Positions 8,732-20,045 of a DNA stretch of 64,000 nt are shown piece by piece. The stretch spans positions 2,149,501-2,213,500 of the forward strand of contig OU696576.1 of NCBI GenBank assembly GCA_916048095.2, given 5' to 3'. The stretch's first letter is position 1, and every line of letters begins with the position of its first letter. The notes below the pieces were generated by a model. It worked only from the letters and a program-made list of their open reading frames with translations. It did no database searches and was not told the origin of the DNA. The translations under genes were made by a program, and so were the position numbers. The stretch is from Sacculina carcini. Lineage: Eukaryota; Arthropoda; Thecostraca; Sacculinidae.

Positions 8732-11700
8732 ACTGTCGAGTACAAAGGCGACATGTCGATATCTCTGTGGGGCACGTACAATGCGTCCACTGCGTGTTCT
8801 GATGCACGACTTACTTGTAACCACCGGTGGGTGTGTGTGCTGTGAAGTTCTGTGCGTGCTGCTGTCTGTGCACTCAGATGTCCGGTGAACAGGCGCGTCG
8901 GTTCTGACAAACAACTCGGTAGTGTCAGGTTCTGTTGACGTGGAGTCGTTTATGATCGGCGATGAAGCAACACGTTCTTCAGCTATTTCGACAAATGCCG
9001 GTTTGCAGCGATCAATGGAGATGACGTCGTCTTTGCTGCGTCGCATGATGGTAATGGTCTTGCCAGTCCTGGCCTTCACCAAGAAGGGACCGTCGTACCG
9101 ACTCTCCAGGGGATAGCGATGACCATCTTTGCGCACGAAAACGTGAGTGCACGTTGACAGGGCACTGGGAACGTATGAACGCTGCTGAACCGGACGTGGC
9201 AGAGTTGGCCTAAGTTTCGCCATATGACGTCGCAGTCTGTTCACGTACGAAGACGGGTCAGAAGCCGGTGCTGAAGAGTGAAAGAACTCTCCGGGCAATC
9301 TCACCGTAGAGCCGTACACGAGCTCCGCTGCTGTGGTACCGATGTCCGGTTTGTGCGTGGCTCGGATGCCTAGCAGCACCAGAGGCAGAGCGTCTGTCCA
9401 GGAGGTGATATCGTGAGCCCTCAGGCCCGTTTTCAGCTGCCGGTGCAGCCGTTCCACCATGCCGTTGCAGGCCGGATGGAAGCTGGTTGTGCGCTTTCGT
9501 TGACAACCAAGCATGCGCTGCATGTCACTCCACAACGCCGACTCGAATTGAGCACCGCGGTCACTTGTGATGGTGGTTGGCACGCCGTATCTCGCGATCC
9601 AGCTGCTGATGAACGCACGTGCGACTGTCTCGGTGCGTGAATCTGGAATGGGGATGGATTCCGGCCATCGAGTGAAACGGTCGACACAAGTGAGGATGTA
9701 AGAACAACCACGAGACGGGGGTAGAGGACCCACGAGGTCAACATGGATGTGGTCGAAGCGTTCTTTTGGTGCGTCAAATGTTCCGATTGGTGATTTGGTG
9801 TGACGAGTCACTTTGTTTTTCTGGCACTGGATGCAAGCTCTAGCAATGTGCCTCACTTCTCTATCCATATTGGGCCATGCAAAACGCTTGCTCACCAACT
9901 TCACAGTGGCGTCGACACCCGGGTGAGAAATGTCGTGGAGAAACTTCGTGTAAGGTTGCCTCAATGCCACCGGTAATACTGGACGCGAAGATCCGGTCGA
10001 TTTGTCACACAGCAGTGTAGTGTCGTCTGTCAATTTGACGTCCTTGAGCTTCAGTGAGCCAGGTGAACGACGGATTTCCTCTATGGACGGATCCTCCACT
10101 TGAGCGTGCGCGAGTGCGGTGAAATCGTCAATGGGTACGCTTGGTTGTGTCAGCATAGTCACAGTACGCGATAGAGCGTCAGCAGCTGCGTTGTCCTTGC
10201 CAGGAATATGCCGAATGTCTCCGATGAATTGGCTGATGAAGTCAAGATGTCTCAGCTCACGGGGAGAATGACGATCGGATGCGGCACCGAGTGCACTCAC
10301 GAGCGGCTTGTGGTCGGTGAATACACAGGGGTGCTGCCCTTCGATTATATGTCGGAAGTGTTTCACTGCCAGGTACACACCGAGAAGCTCACGTCCAAAG
10401 GTGCTGTACTTGCGCTGCGTTTTGTCGAGTGACTTTGAGAAATATGACAGCGGTTGCCACTGATGGTTGACTTCTTGCTGCAACACTGCTCCTACGCCAG
10501 TGTCTGATGCGTCCACTACGATGCTGAGCGGAGCACCAGGCCGTTGATGGGCGAGCTGAGTTGCTTGTGACAACGTGTGTTTGATCGTTTCGAACGCATC
10601 CTGTGTTGACACAGTCCAGGCGACGGCAGCTCTGGAGCGTTTGGCGCGGTGTGTGATGAGCGCATGGAGGGGCTGAAGCATATGGGCGGCGTTCGGAATG
10701 AATCTGTGGTAGTACGCTACCATACCCAAGAAGCGTCGTAGTCCGGACTGGCTGGATGGCAATGGGTAGTGACGTATGGCGTCCACTCTCTCAGGAAGTG
10801 GGTGGACACCGCCAGAGTCTACCATGTGTCCCAGGAACTTGACGCGTTTGGCACCGAGTACGCACTTGTCCTTGTTTACGACGATGCCGTACTGTTGAAG
10901 TCGAGTGAAAACGGTTCGCAGGAGGTTCTCATGATGTGTTTCGGACGGACTGGCCAGTAAAATATCATCCAGGTATGCAAAGCAATGAGGAACTCCGCGC
11001 AACACCTCGTCGATGAACCGTTGAAAAGTTTGTCCCGCGTTGCGAAGGCCAAATGGCATACGCACCATTTCGTAAAGCCCAAACGGCGTTGTTATTGCTG
11101 TTTTTGGAATGTCCGCCGGTTCGACAGGAATCTGATTATAAGCGCGTACCAAATCCAGCGTAGAAAATAACGTGCAGCCGTGCAGGTGCGTTGAAAAATA
11201 TCTGAGGTACGGCAGCGGGTACCTGTCAGGCACTGTGCGTGCGTTCAACCCACGGTAATCGCCGCATGGGCGCCACTCACCTGGTGTTTTCTTCGGCACG
11301 AGATGCAGTGGTGATGCCCAGTTGCTGGACGATGGGCGTATGATGCCGAGTTTCAACATATTGTCGAATTCGCGTCTGGCAATGACATCGCGACCCTGTG
11401 GCAGACGTCTGGGCCTGAAGAACACTGGCTGGCCGGTGGTCACGATGTGGTGTGTGACTGAATGCTTCACCTGTGACGGTGCAGTGGGAGGAGCTGTCAG
11501 GTCCGTAAACTCGTCCAGGACGTGTTGGTAGGCGGTGAGCGGCATTGCAATCACCTGAATGCCGGGTGCTGTCAGCTGTAGAATCGAGCCCGTATTCAGG
11601 ACGACGCCATCTCGTAGTAGCCGTTGCTGGTTGATGTCCACGACCAATCTGTGTGCTCGCAGAAAATCCGCGCCGATAATAGGCATATTTACGTCAGCGA

Positions 11701-12007
11701 CCAGAAATGTCCACGGACACGTTGCGCCGTTGCCGAAGGTAACGGTGTGGTGTCTAGTGCCGTACATCTCAATGGCAGACCCGTTGGCGGCTCGTAGTCG
11801 TGTCTGATTTGCGGTGCGTGAAAAGCAATGTTTGTTGCTTTTGTATGGCAAGACACTCACTTGTGCACCAGTGTCTATGAGATATTTTTCATGTGTTGCC
11901 CTATCACTCACGAACAATAATGGCACTAACCTTGCATTGCCTCCCAAACACTGCGCCACGTGCTGGGGGCTCTTCAGTTTAACGCCCATGAGCACGGAGG
12001 TGAGCAT
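8717..12007 (-). CDS. Pol of gypsy element A (protease, RT, RNase H, integrase)
   Basis: 1,096 codons from the first ATG, though pol is probably joined to Gag by frameshift just downstream of it. Order: aspartic protease [12 protein letters not shown] (about residue 42); RT with YLDD (about 345); RNase H with [10 protein letters not shown]; integrase zinc domain HDISHPG to ACIQCQ; catalytic core [10 protein letters not shown] (about 752), [10 protein letters not shown] (about 816) and MVERLHRQ (about 851), giving D,D-35-E spacing. All catalytic residues are present and the frame is intact, so it may be functional. The end encodes GRG-stop within the polypurine tract, one base outside the 3' LTR. 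No envelope gene follows. Confidence 0.92.
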   Translation of the reverse strand: MLTSVLMGVKLKSPQHVAQCLGGNARLVPLLFVSDRATHEKYLIDTGAQVSVLPYKSNKHCFSRTANQTRLRAANGSAIEMYGTRHHTVTFGNGATCPWTFLVADVNMPIIGADFLRAHRLVVDINQQRLLRDGVVLNTGSILQLTAPGIQVIAMPLTAYQHVLDEFTDLTAPPTAPSQVKHSVTHHIVTTGQPVFFRPRRLPQGRDVIARREFDNMLKLGIIRPSSSNWASPLHLVPKKTPGEWRPCGDYRGLNARTVPDRYPLPYLRYFSTHLHGCTLFSTLDLVRAYNQIPVEPADIPKTAITTPFGLYEMVRMPFGLRNAGQTFQRFIDEVLRGVPHCFAYLDDILLASPSETHHENLLRTVFTRLQQYGIVVNKDKCVLGAKRVKFLGHMVDSGGVHPLPERVDAIRHYPLPSSQSGLRRFLGMVAYYHRFIPNAAHMLQPLHALITHRAKRSRAAVAWTVSTQDAFETIKHTLSQATQLAHQRPGAPLSIVVDASDTGVGAVLQQEVNHQWQPLSYFSKSLDKTQRKYSTFGRELLGVYLAVKHFRHIIEGQHPCVFTDHKPLVSALGAASDRHSPRELRHLDFISQFIGDIRHIPGKDNAAADALSRTVTMLTQPSVPIDDFTALAHAQVEDPSIEEIRRSPGSLKLKDVKLTDDTTLLCDKSTGSSRPVLPVALRQPYTKFLHDISHPGVDATVKLVSKRFAWPNMDREVRHIARACIQCQKNKVTRHTKSPIGTFDAPKERFDHIHVDLVGPLPPSRGCSYILTCVDRFTRWPESIPIPDSRTETVARAFISSWIARYGVPTTITSDRGAQFESALWSDMQRMLGCQRKRTTSFHPACNGMVERLHRQLKTGLRAHDITSWTDALPLVLLGIRATHKPDIGTTAAELVYGSTVRLPGEFFHSSAPASDPSSYVNRLRRHMAKLRPTLPRPVQQRSYVPSALSTCTHVFVRKDGHRYPLESRYDGPFLVKARTGKTITIMRRSKDDVISIDRCKPAFVEIAEERVASSPIINDSTSTEPDTTELFVRTDAPVHRTSECTDSSTHRTSQHTHPPVVTSKSCIRTRSGRIVRAPQRYRHVAFVLDSLGRG

Positions 12008-12924
12008 TTACGAGCATCGGCACCGAAGCGCGCGTGGTAATGGCAGATCCGCCGCCGCTGTGAATGTGCTGGCTGTTGTGGTGAGCGTGATGCACTGTGG
12101 TGCGTCTCACCTCTACTGAAGGATTGACGATGCCGTGTAGGTCGTGGTGACGGTGATCGCCGGAGATTGTTGTACGCGACGGACTGCTGCCGATCACGTG
12201 ACGTCGGGCGGTCATGCAGCGCTGTGCGTAGCTCCTTGTTGGACGTCTCCAGTCGTTGCACTGCTTCCACGAGTGTAGAAAGCACTTGCTCCAAAGCAGG
12301 TGGGTGCTGCTGCTGGATGGCCGTGACGTGCTGAGCTGCTGTGGGTCGAGATGAAAGACCGCTGGCCTCCAGGTATCGATCGGCGGCGCCGGCGAGCTCG
12401 TCCAGTGTGCTAGAAGCTGGCAGTAATGCCAGAGCAGCACGTGCTTCCTGTGGTAAGCGCTGAAGAAACAGTGTGCGAAGAAGGCCTGTGTCTGCAGGAA
12501 CATCGCCAGCTGAACGTAGCTCATGCCGCATAGAGCGCAGCAGGGCGGTGGGCTTCTGGTCGCCCAGTTGTTGGTTGGACAGTAACGCATCCAGTCGACT
12601 GGCGTTTGACTGCGCGAGCCGTTCCTGCAGGGCGGTGCTCAAGGCAGCGAACGATTTGGGTCCACGTAGCACGTCCTTCAATTGCGTGGCGATGTGTGGC
12701 GGCAGGTTTGCCACAACAAGTTTGAAGCGCGTCTCGTCGCTCTCGATGCAGGCCACATCAAACGCACACTCCACTTGTACCAACCAGACTTCAGGATCCT
12801 CCGGTAGGAACACTGGCAGTCGGAATGTGGTGCTGGGTCTGGGTACCGCTTGCTCGGAGCCATGAGGCTGAGCGCCATGCGCTGCCGTGCTCTGCACGGG
12901 GTCACCAGTGTCGCTGATGGGCAT
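11974..12924 (-). CDS. Gag of gypsy element A
   Basis: 316 residues. The start [11 protein letters not shown] is used because its ATG lies in the LTR end and the codons for TGDP read straight through the primer binding site. The body has the gypsy capsid pattern ([19 protein letters not shown], then [13 protein letters not shown] and [11 protein letters not shown]). The C-terminus holds [18 protein letters not shown], the C-x2-H-x9-C-x3-C zinc motif of CsRn1 elements in place of the usual CCHC knuckle. Gag builds the virus-like particle that packages the element RNA. The last codons TTA AAC belong to the heptamer GTTAAAC, directly before TGA, so the C-terminus doubles as a frameshift site. 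Confidence 0.9.
   Translation of the reverse strand: MPISDTGDPVQSTAAHGAQPHGSEQAVPRPSTTFRLPVFLPEDPEVWLVQVECAFDVACIESDETRFKLVVANLPPHIATQLKDVLRGPKSFAALSTALQERLAQSNASRLDALLSNQQLGDQKPTALLRSMRHELRSAGDVPADTGLLRTLFLQRLPQEARAALALLPASSTLDELAGAADRYLEASGLSSRPTAAQHVTAIQQQHPPALEQVLSTLVEAVQRLETSNKELRTALHDRPTSRDRQQSVAYNNLRRSPSPRPTRHRQSFSRGETHHSASRSPQQPAHSQRRRICHYHARFGADARKCSPPCSWALN
11977..11983 (-). promoter_or_regulatory. -1 frameshift slippery site GTTAAAC (element A)
   Basis: In gag phase the heptamer is G TTA AAC, followed immediately by the gag stop TGA. A -1 slip gives GTT AAA CTG, exactly the pol frame (VKLKSPQH). Six nt downstream is a 7-bp stem GCCCCCA (11964-11970) with TGGGAGGC (11939-11946), one bulged A and a 17-nt loop. 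GUUAAAC is a known natural slippery heptamer in nidoviruses. Use here is inference. Confidence 0.7.
12897..12907 (-). other. Primer binding site, tRNA-Trp-like (element A)
   Basis: One base inside the 5' LTR the minus strand reads TGGTGACCCCG, the complement of the 3' end of animal tRNA-Trp (CGGGGTCA plus CCA). The same bases are gag codons, because the gag start is upstream inside the LTR. Confidence 0.7.
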
Positions 12925-13810
12925 GATGCCGCTAGCGATCGGTCCCAGTGGCTGTGGCAGCAGGTGTGCCGTGAACCAGTGGCGTAGTGTACGAGTGACG
13001 GAGGGTGTGAGACCCAGTCACTCACTAACGCCAACTGCAGCGCACTGGAACGACAGGCTGTGCCCTGTCTGTCGACCCGAAATCGACTACCCTACAGCGC
13101 GACGCTCGGTATAAAAACCTTCCGTCTTGCTAAGAGACGTCCGAGCTGGGAGTGCACCGCTAAGTGACACTAGCCAGACTCGACGGTTTAAAGCGAACGT
13201 CTGATGCCTCAGAATCAAAAGTGCTCAAGCCCACCACTATGGGTGTCTGTCTCGGAGGAATAACCGGCTACGGTATTCAGTCCAAGGCAGGCGGCAGAGC
13301 ACAATCTATCCTTGGCAAAACGCTGTGAGGGCGATGTGGTCTTTAAAAAGACCGAAATGTATATTGCGTAGGTTAACTCGCTAATTTTACAGGGAGCGGG
13401 AGCGGTACCGTGGAGACCAGTCAAACTCAGAGCCGACGACGTGAAAGAGACCTTTATTGCCGAAAGTGCACGCTTTATATACCGCACGTTGTAACCGTAC
13501 GGTGTGCTGTTACACGTGACGTCACTGCTACCGTGTGCAACATGATGAATGTGTATGTGTATGCGTGTGTGTGTGTGCGTGTGTGTTTGTCTGACGCGCA
13601 TGCGCGTCTAACATTTTGCGATAAATAAAACAGCAATAACAATCAAAAGCATATACAAACACCGTGCACACATAATTGTTATATAACGGAATTAAAACGT
13701 AATGACACTCGCGGTAATACAGTGACAGTGATATAATTGGCAAATGCAAATACAATAAAACAGTGTACACATTTGACATACATGGAACAGAATTGATGTG
13801 TGTGGCTACA
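12909..13810 (-). repeat. 5' LTR of gypsy element A
   Basis: 902 bp with the promoter for the element. On the minus strand TATATAAA (13474-13481) is followed about 16 nt later by AATAAA (13453-13458), a compact promoter and polyadenylation pair that suggests a short R region. The last 16 nt of this LTR contain the gag start codon (12922-12924). Confidence 0.85.
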
Positions 13811-14188
13811 CCGATACTCGGCGTGCAAAACTCGGCGTGCCCCTGCGACAGCCAGCCAACACCACTTCACATCTGCCAGACAATTGCACCTAGGAGTGAC
13901 ACCTGGTTGCTGACATAAATAGCCAGTGAAATATTGTTTATATGTTGTAGTGATTGTGTGTTGTTATTAGGATTGTTATTGTGTCATCATGGGATTTATG
14001 TTTATTGTCTGATGATGGAGTCTGGTAACTCCGTAACGCTACGTAATATGGGGAATTTGTTGAGTTGTCTGAATAGAAGCGATCAGAAATTGGCTAGAGA
14101 CATGGAATCGACCAAAAAGAAAATTGATAATGTGAAATAGCAATTCAGTGAAATATCGTTTGCAAGCGCAAATATTTGCTGTCTACCT

Positions 14189-14192
<4 letters not shown>
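13811..14192 (+). mobile_element. 3' tail of the Penelope-like copy, beyond gypsy A
   Basis: Removing gypsy A joins the sequence up to CGCACCGA (7814) with TACTCGGCGTG from 13815, so this is the downstream part of the element at 6300-7814. It contains a hammerhead-like motif at 14009-14045 and a short frame at about 13934-14140 ending SDQKLARDMESTKKKIDNVK that I do not recognise. It ends at an (AT)n tract. Confidence 0.55.
14009..14045 (+). ncRNA. Hammerhead-ribozyme-like motif (degenerate)
   Basis: CTGATGA (14009-14015) is followed by a stem II hairpin GGAGT/ACTCC with loop CTGGTA (14017-14032), then GTAA in place of the conserved GAAA, then a 3-bp stem III ACG-CTA-CGT (14036-14044) and A at the cleavage position. 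Penelope-like elements are known to carry short-stem hammerheads in their terminal repeats. One core change (A to T) and one extra T before stem II suggest a decayed copy, and stem I is weak. Confidence 0.35.

Positions 14193-14193
<1 letters not shown>

Positions 14194-14233
<40 letters not shown>
14194..14233. repeat. (AT)n microsatellite
   Basis: Twenty uninterrupted AT dinucleotides lie between the Penelope-like tail and the next fragment. To its right is an imperfect nested hairpin (14242-14296). Confidence 0.9.
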
Positions 14234-14236
<3 letters not shown>

Positions 14237-14387
14237 TGAGTGATACCGATGTATTAATGAGGCCCACACTCCTCATTTGGGCAGGTGTATCGGTATACGA
14301 AATGGTCCTGCGGCAACTTGCTGGGCTTCGACATCATGGGCCTGTTTTTCATAATAACATTGACAGTTTTTCGCGACTGATAATAAA

Positions 14388-15760
14388 TTAATAATTTGAC
14401 CTTTTTGTGTCGCTGGTGGCCTTCATGTTCTTTTCGATAATTTCTCGTATTATTTTTTCATCCACATGATATGCAGAGCTCATGATGTTTTTGTAGTACA
14501 TATAAATCGCTTGTGCATCTTCATTTTCGGGCACATTGCGAATGAATTGTTTGTTGAGCGTTTCCTTTATGACTTTGGACACGTCGTCATTTGAGTAGCC
14601 GTTGTTCACGAGTACCTGTGTCGATCGCTCAAGCTCGCGATGTGTTTACTCCCAGTCTGAGCAGTGGGTGATTGCACGACGAACGTAGGCGCTGATGGTG
14701 GAGCGATTGTATTTGTTCGGGCACTCGCTTGCAGCATTGAGGCACAATCCTTCATTCGTCGGCTTCGTGTACACACACGTTTTCATCTTTCTTCCTTCGA
14801 GTTGCATGAGGACGTCTAGGAATGGCAGTTGTCCGTTTTGTGCATGTTCACTGGTGTATGTTAGGCCGTTTGTGTCTTCGAATGCTTTTTTGATTGTGGT
14901 CACTTCGTCTTTTGATTTGACGCACAGAAACATGTCGTCAACATAACGGCAATATACAAGTGGCTTGTGCAGTTTCATTATGTTTGTTTCTGCGTTGCCC
15001 ATTGAAAAAATTGCAAACAAAACATCCAGCGGGCTGTCCATTGCAATGCCGTCAATCTGTTGATACAGCTGTCCACTGGGGCAGATGAAGGGCGCTTCCT
15101 TGGTGCATGTTGCAAGCAACGCACGCAGTACTTTCTCGGGCACTTCTAATGGTGTTGTGTCGTTACATCTGTAGACACGGTCCATGATGATTTCAATGGT
15201 TCTGTCCACCGGAACGTTTGTGAATAAATTATCCACATCAAGTGAGGCGATAATTTTCTCATCAGAAGGCGATGCTCCACGGAGGATCTCCAAGAATTCC
15301 TGTGAGCTGCTTATACTGAGTTCACTTGTCACAAATTGTTGTGGAATTTCGTTGAGATCCTTTGCCACATGGTACATAGCTGTGGGAATCTGAGATATAT
15401 TCGGTCTCAGCGGATTGCCGCCTTTATGTGTCTTACCCTTTCCGTAGGCATATCCTGGAGAGTACTCACCTGCCAGCTTGCACAGCTTATGCGGTCCATA
15501 ACTAGCATTGAAGCGTTCAATTAGTCCGTTGAGTTTCTTCTTTATTTTTTCGTGGGATTCTGTCGAATCTTTCTGAACTTGGTTTTGTCGCTCAGTATTT
15601 GACTCATTTTTTCGATGTGGTCGCTTTTCTTTAGTATGACGAATGATGCATTCTTGTCAGCTCTGCGAATTACGATCTTTGGGTTGTCGCGTAATTTTTT
15701 TTGCTGCTTGCATTTGTTTTTTGCCGACAATTTAGCTTCCATATGATCCTCGAGATTTCG
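14388..15760 (-). pseudogene. Penelope-like reverse transcriptase, truncated
   Basis: Read on the minus strand: an N-terminal piece at 15742-15542 (NPKIVIRRADKNASFVIL, ending in a stop), then RT at 15377-14646 with SLDVDNLFTNVPVDRTIEII, CRYVDDMFLCV (catalytic YVDD) and GQLPFLDVLMQLEGRKMK, then a short piece at 14609-14388 (FIRNVPENEDAQAIYMYYKN). The fragment closely resembles the copy at 6300-7814 but stops before the GIY-YIG domain, so the endonuclease end is missing. The usual GSPLG-type motif reads DSPLD here. At least two frame breaks make it inactive. Confidence 0.8.
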
Positions 15761-15889
15761 AGAAACGGACGAAACGTCTGTATATATGTATCTGTTTCGT
15801 CTTGTTACAATGAATTGTCTATTGAGCTAGTAATGCATGCAAGTAATGACTTGTCTAATTAGCAAATGACCTCTCTCGAAACCATCACA

Positions 15890-16650
15890 TTATTATTATT
15901 TATTACAGGCGAATCCAGTAGCATGGGAAGAGTGCGAGCGCTATTACCACCCTAAGGTGACCCATGTACCAGAAGCGCCCAAAAGATTCAGAGAGCAAGA
16001 GAGTTCGAAAAAAATATTCTAGAAAGAGAGTTGGAAAAGAAAATAATAAATAAATAACAATAAATAATAAGCCATCATCCGATAACACTCCATAATTTCA
16101 CTCGGCCCACGTTCCTCAATAAATAACAAAAATCAACAATAAATGTGATTCAATAAATGAGAAAATTAATAAATAACAATAAATATTAATAAGTAATAAA
16201 TACCAATCAAGGACAATAAATATGATTCATTAGGAAACAACCAACAATAAATAAAAATATGATTCAATAAGTAACAATAACACAAATAAATATGATTCAA
16301 TAAGTCACAACAACACCAATAAATATGATTCAATAAACAACAAAAAAAACAATAAATAGTATTCAATAAACAGCAACAACAACAAATATGATTCAATAAA
16401 CAACAACCAACACTGAGTAAAAGTGTGATATAATAAATATCAAGAACCAATAATAAATATTAATAAATAAACTAAAATAGAGAAAATATATATAAATAGA
16501 AAATAAATAACAATAAATAGAAAATAAATAACAATAAATAGGAAATAAATAACAATAAATGTGAATAAATAACAATAAATATGAATAAATAACAATACAT
16601 ATGAATAAATAACAATCAATATGAATAAATAAACAATTCATAAGACTCAA
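15890..16650. repeat. AATAAATA-rich degenerate tandem repeat
   Basis: About 750 bp of AT-rich sequence built from AATAAATATGATTCAATAA-type units of roughly 24-35 bp and, nearer 16500, shorter AATAAATAACAAT units. It abuts the 3' end of the minus-strand LINE at 16651, so it may be an expanded LINE tail. ORFs here are repeat translations only. Confidence 0.75.
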
Positions 16651-18146
16651 CAGTTAATTCCGTTCTTTCAGTAGCAATTCATTGACTATGGCCTTGAATT
16701 TCTTCAAATTGTTCTGCGAGAAAGCCTCCTCCTTCAAAGTGTTCCAAGTAGCTACAGTGGCCGGAAGAAAGCAACGTTGGAATTGTTTTGTACGACAACG
16801 AATTGGAGCCATGCACTGTGAATGATGTTTGGATGTAACCCGTGTGCTACTTGCTGCCACGAAATAATCAGGAATAGACTTGATCATCGGATGATGGTCG
16901 TTGTACTCGATCGTGTACAGCATACACATGCGGCTGACCTTTCGACGATGGCAAAGATAACCAAGAACCAAGTCACCACAGAGGAACTTGCAATTTTTAA
17001 CAACTCTGTTGATGAGATTGAGGTAACAATCCGCAGCAGAAGACCACACGGGGCTTAGTACTCCAGAATTTGCAGAATTAAACAGCGAAAACAACTTTTG
17101 GATATTGTGCTGCTACCGAACATCCGATATGCCTTTCATATAGGTCCCAGTTTCCGCTTTGCCGAACAAACTAGCTTCCGAATGTGACTCTCAAATGTCA
17201 GTTTTGAGTCTACATGTACTCCCAATATTTAGAGCTTATCACACAAGCTGAGTTAGGCGTCATTTATGAGGATAGCTCCATGTGAAGGTTGAACGGTACG
17301 TGACCTAAAAAACAACAAGCTTTTATATTTCGAATTGTTCAGCATCATATTCCACCTCTCACATCTCTTCAGGACGCTGCTGAGATCGTCGTTGACCGTT
17401 TGACGCACCTGTGGTCTGTCCGAAGGAGATGAAATTACAGCCATTAAGGTGATATCATCAGCATATCCATACACAGGGTTGCTTGTGGTTGTGTACAGGT
17501 CAGCGGTGTAAATGTTGAACAAAATAGAACCCAACACACTTCCCTGCGGGACACCGGACACAATGTTCTGCCAGCCACTGTATGCTCCATCGATGGCAAC
17601 ACGTTGTACGCGATTGGAGAGAAATTGATGCAAAACATTCAGCAAGCGGCCGCCGATTCCAATGTTTCTCAGTTTTTGCAACAAGCCCTGGTGGCTCACA
17701 CGGTCAAATGCTGCCGAGAAATCCAACTGCACAATCCAGGCTTCACTGCCTTTGTCTAGCACTTGCTGGAGCTCATGCGTGATAGTAAGCAGAGCGTCAG
17801 TCGTGCTGAGTTTTTTGCGGTATGCAAATTGATTTTCCGACAGCAGATTGTTGCTCTCCAGGTACTTGGACAGTCTGGAAGATATCAAGTGCTCGAATAT
17901 TTTTGACAGAATCGGTGTAATTGACATCGGCCGATAGTTTGTGACGGGCATCAAACGTTCGTGAATAGGATTCCGTAATTGAAGATGCCGTGATTGAAAT
18001 ACGAGTATTGTTCGATGAAACCGTGGTCTTTTAATATAACTGAATTCGCCCCAGTGTTTAAAACGTAAACCGCCGGCTGACGTGGTTATGCAATTTTGCA
18101 TTCTTGCTGAATCGTTGTGAATAACTTGAAAATTCGCCTTAATCAT
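16651..18146 (-). pseudogene. LINE reverse transcriptase fragment
   Basis: The minus strand at 18146-17253 encodes NYRPMSITPILSKIFEHLIS, IVQLDFSAAFDRVSHQ, SGVPQGSVLGSILFNIY and YGYADDITLM (catalytic YADD), ending early at a stop. A second frame at 17094-16654 gives the C-terminal part (ATVATWNTLKEEAF, ending LLLKERN). The endonuclease is absent, so the copy is 5'-truncated. I cannot place the clade; RTE/CR1/Jockey-like types remain open. An A/T-rich repeat forms its 3' tail. Confidence 0.8.
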
Positions 18147-19829
18147 ATAAATAATGAATTAATCAACAAAGTTAGTTCATAATGTAAAATGTTATTCTTG
18201 AACAATAAAATAGAAGGTGTGATTCATTTTTTCTCAATTGTCGACAATTATGGTCAATTATGTCCATAAATTATAACGAATACATGTTAAGTTTCTTAGG
18301 ATATGGTGTGAATGGAAATCGAGGTAATGAATATATTAACATTTGTTTGGAATTTATCTAAAATAATTGCCAGCATTATTTCGTCAGAATAAGTCAGTTG
18401 AGAATTGAAAGAAATACATGCGCATTCTAGTTTTATATCGGTCAATAATTTTTTACACATAAGGTCACACAATACTGCTAATATCTCCGTCGCATCTGCA
18501 ACAGATTTAGCAGGTATAACTCAACAGCAGACAATTTTTCTGTACCCTTAGCGTAAGATTGCGCACATGTTTGAGAGCATAAATCAACTTGATCTTGCAT
18601 TAATTAGCATGCAAAAATTTCACTAGTTTGCACCCAAATCATCTTGCAATTTCACTTACTTCATGTGAGTAATTCTATTGCTAACGTGCCATCTTGGACA
18701 ATAATCGGAGTGCATCGTATCCATCACCACACCGAGCGTTGGCCAAAATGGTACATGCCGTTGTAGCGGTATCCAGACGTGTCACAAATATTATGCCTAT
18801 AGGTGGCTGTGAGATCTGTATACATGTGCCTTGTTCATTTCTGTTGTTTAATATGTGTATCATGTGTTGGGCCGGTGTATAACTATTGTCATTATAATTG
18901 CAGACTGTTTCAATGTTTTGCCACGTGCATGACTTGTGCATTTTAGTATCGCCTGTTAATTTGTTATATATTTTGTATGGCGATGTGGCGTGACAAAATG
19001 GCACTAGCGCAGGGGCTACGTTGGAATCAGTGTGAGCGCTTACCATCGCAGTGTTCGAAGGCGGTCATACCCCAAATACACAGTCGTGTCGTTTGTGAGT
19101 GTTTGTGATCGCCGGACATATCCGCCCATCGGGTCAGTAGGTGCTGGTTTATGCTGGTATTCCCCCCACCAATAGTATTGTTGCACAGGACGGGGCCCTC
19201 ACGTTCCTCTTATTGTCCGCTATTTCGTGCTCCCAGTCTCGGGTCCACTCTCTCTGCACCAAAGGCGGCTTGGTATTTCCGCTGAGCAAACCGGCTGCTC
19301 GGGAGCGCAACCAGTAGCGGCGCTTCGCTGCTTACCGCGAGTGTGTGTGTAAGCGTGTAAGTGTGCAAAGAGTGTGGACGGTGTTGTGTTGTGTATGAGA
19401 AGTGATCGCTTTGCCCTGCGCGTGACCTACACCGAACTTTGGCACACTGAATTTTTAACACTGAAATAGCTCTACTCACCTTGAAAAATATGCAGTAATA
19501 TTTTTGGTTAAGATTTGGGCTTAATGTCCGGGACCTACGGTATATTCAAATTAATTTATAATGTGAAATGACCGCGTTTGCGCTGAATTTGAACAGGATT
19601 CAAGAGGCAAATTTGAGCAATGATAACATACTTACATACAGTCGACAGGTCCAGCAATGAAACATTGCATGACAATGTCTCGTTTTATACCAGGCGTAAA
19701 CATCGTGCAAACACAAGATGACGAGGCACTGCAGTTTATCTCCTTCGAATCTGCAGCAGATGTCTTGAGATGCTTGTTGTCACAGTTGATTTGACTGTCA
19801 ACAATCACAAACACCACTGAACGTAATCT
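18147..19829. other. No gene recognised
   Basis: AT-rich to mixed sequence without a recognisable coding domain or terminal repeats. A 121-codon minus-strand ORF (18681-19046) has no motif I recognise. Short unexplained GC-richer stretches occur near 19190-19330. Confidence 0.5.
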
Positions 19830-20045
19830 TACAGATAAGTGTATGTGTATGTATGTGTCCTTGTGTGTTGTGATCGTGTGCCGTGAGAGAGTGTGTGTGT
19901 GAGGGATTGTGTGTCAACGTCTTATTGTGTTTGTGTGATCGTGCATGGTTTACTTGTCTATGGCGTGCGAGAGTGTCTGAGCGAGTGTGTGTAGTTGTTT
20001 CGGTGTGTGTGTGTGTGTCTATGCGTTTGTCGAGTATGCATTCCC
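19830..20045. repeat. GT-rich low-complexity tract
   Basis: Degenerate GTGTGTGT and TATGTGT runs with no constant unit. ORFs across it are repeat translations. Confidence 0.7.

Larger units (their letters stand above)
7815..13810 (-). mobile_element. Gypsy element A, CsRn1-type LTR retrotransposon
   Basis: A complete 5,996-bp element with 902-bp LTRs that begin TGTCGC and end TACA on the plus strand. It is flanked by the perfect 4-bp duplication CCGA (7811-7814 and 13811-13814). I see only two mismatches between the LTRs (A/C in CAAACTAAGAG, G/C in GGTGTGGTG), so insertion is recent. It has gag and pol in -1 relation, a tRNA-Trp-like primer site, a purine tract and no env. The Gag motif C-x2-H-x9-C-x3-C plus a tRNA-Trp primer are known hallmarks of the CsRn1 clade. 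It sits inside the 3' tail of a Penelope-like copy. Confidence 0.9.

Noticed and set aside
7815..13810. Endogenous retrovirus with env
   Set aside because: No ORF follows pol before the 3' LTR in element A, and the same holds for element B, so both are env-less retrotransposons.
18681..19046. 121-codon minus-strand ORF as a host gene
   Set aside because: No domain, no splice evidence and no neighbouring exon; it may be chance in a 1.7-kb stretch with nothing else.
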